A DNA stretch of 5,748 nucleotides from Verrucomicrobiota bacterium. GTDB taxonomy: Bacteria > Verrucomicrobiota > Verrucomicrobiia > Limisphaerales > UBA11358. The DNA is taken from contig JAJPKI010000315.1 of NCBI GenBank assembly GCA_021323835.1, positions 1-5,748 on the forward strand, given 5' to 3'. Positions 5,027 to 5,748 of this stretch are shown here, piece after piece (position 1 is the stretch's first letter; every line of letters starts with the position of its first letter). Both the position numbers and the translations under genes were made by a program. Below the pieces are notes generated by a model that saw only the letters and a program-made list of their open reading frames with translations, was not told the DNA's origin and searched no databases.

Positions 5027-5748
5027 ATGCCAAAACAGGTCACCGCGGCTATGAAAGAAAAATTAATGCTCGCACCTGCTAAAAAGAAAACTAATACTGC
5101 GACCCGCGCTCGTCGTGCCAAAACGGCGCCCGAAGCCACGGATGAAATCAAGCCGAAGGCGTCCGCCAAGCCCAAAAGCACGGCGAAAAAATCCGTTATT
5201 GCCAGCGTCGCCCGCGCGGCAAAGAAAATTCTTAAGCCGCGGCGAACGGCATCGAAGAAAATTGAAATCCCTTCCATTTTGCTCGAAGGCGACCAATCGC
5301 CAGCGCCGACCATTGGCGGCCCGGGCGAAAAATATTCGCTGGGACCGACGCCGCCCGCCCAAAGTTTTCTATCAGCCGAAACTGAATTGCCCGAATCTTA
5401 TGGCACCAAAAAACTTTTTCTTACCGCGCGCGACCCGCACTGGCTTTATGCCCATTGGGATTTGACCCGTGCGCAGCAGACAAAATTAAATTCCGATTCC
5501 GCCGACGGCCATCTGGTGTTGCGCATTTACGCCGATAAAGTTGAAGGCCATCCGCTTTACGAAATTCACGTGCATCCCGAATCGCGTCACTGGTTCGCGC
5601 ATGTCGAGCAAGCCGGAAATTCCTACGCCGCCGAACTCGGTTATTATTCCTCGGTCGGACGCTGGATGCGTGTTTCCGTTTCGAGTCCCACCGTCACGCC
5701 GCCCGATGCCATTTCTGAAGAAGCCGAAGCCGAATTTGCCACCATCCC
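5027..5748 (+). CDS. DUF4912 domain protein with basic N-terminal tail, 3'-truncated by window end
   Basis: The reading frame is open from the ATG at 5027 to the window edge, giving 240 complete codons without a stop. Residues 1-80 form a low-complexity basic tail with 18 Lys and 6 Arg against 5 acidic residues, rich in Ala and Pro, and resembling histone H1-like tails. A linker (81-118) leads to a DUF4912 domain from about 120. It shows LPESYGTKKLFLTARDPHWL (121-140), YAHWDLT (141-147), EIHVHPESRHWFAHVEQAG (179-197) and YAAELGYYS (200-208). It then continues with GRWMRVSVSSPTV (211-223) and PPDAIS (225-230). DUF4912 has no settled biochemical function. From memory, such proteins in Verrucomicrobiota often sit next to a GH57-type carbohydrate enzyme, which would lie beyond 5748. 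No signal peptide or membrane helix is visible. The domain call is confident, but the function is unknown. Confidence 0.9.
   Translation, partial: MPKQVTAAMKEKLMLAPAKKKTNTATRARRAKTAPEATDEIKPKASAKPKSTAKKSVIASVARAAKKILKPRRTASKKIEIPSILLEGDQSPAPTIGGPGEKYSLGPTPPAQSFLSAETELPESYGTKKLFLTARDPHWLYAHWDLTRAQQTKLNSDSADGHLVLRIYADKVEGHPLYEIHVHPESRHWFAHVEQAGNSYAAELGYYSSVGRWMRVSVSSPTVTPPDAISEEAEAEFATI

Noticed and set aside
5115..5465. Plus-strand 116-residue frame and two minus-strand frames overlapping the right end.
   Set aside because: They overlap the DUF4912 gene, which has a ribosome site and a recognisable domain. Their Arg/Pro-rich composition is typical of shifted frames.

Overview
The window most resembles a chromosomal segment of an uncultured or environmental bacterium of the Verrucomicrobiota (Pedosphaera/Limisphaerales type). 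This is an inference, with no database search behind it. It rests on a DUF4912 protein with a Lys/Ala-rich N-terminal tail, a heptanucleotide TTGATGG array, and genes without clear Shine-Dalgarno sites. There is no sign of a phage, transposon, plasmid or CRISPR array.

Layout. Positions 1-131 (+) hold the last 42 codons of a SpoU/TrmH-family tRNA 2'-O-methyltransferase, best matched to TrmL. A complete tRNA-Val (anticodon UAC, encoded CCA) follows at 173-247 (+). Four genes then run leftwards on the minus strand. In transcription order they are a single-domain response regulator (4890-4498), a short AsmA-like membrane-anchored protein (4456-3698), a GH42 beta-galactosidase-like protein (3592-1517) and a GT21/HpnI-type glycosyltransferase (1495-278). 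Gaps are 41, 105 and 21 nt, so the last pair is very probably co-transcribed and the first pair may be. The glycosyltransferase converges on the tRNA. A 136-bp divergent region (4891-5026) separates the response regulator from a rightward DUF4912 gene that runs off the window at 5748. No gene-free stretch exceeds 300 bases.

How the genes work together. GH42 and GT21 both act on sugars or glycolipids, and the AsmA-like protein suggests an envelope theme, but no known pathway joins these genes. Three points stand out. The GH42 protein has Ser where the family's acid/base Glu is expected, while the nucleophile Glu is kept. The glycosyltransferase carries an in-frame array of a 7-bp repeat near its C-terminus. 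The divergent promoter region has a perfect AT-rich inverted repeat. I found no convincing evidence for a wholly new multi-gene system.
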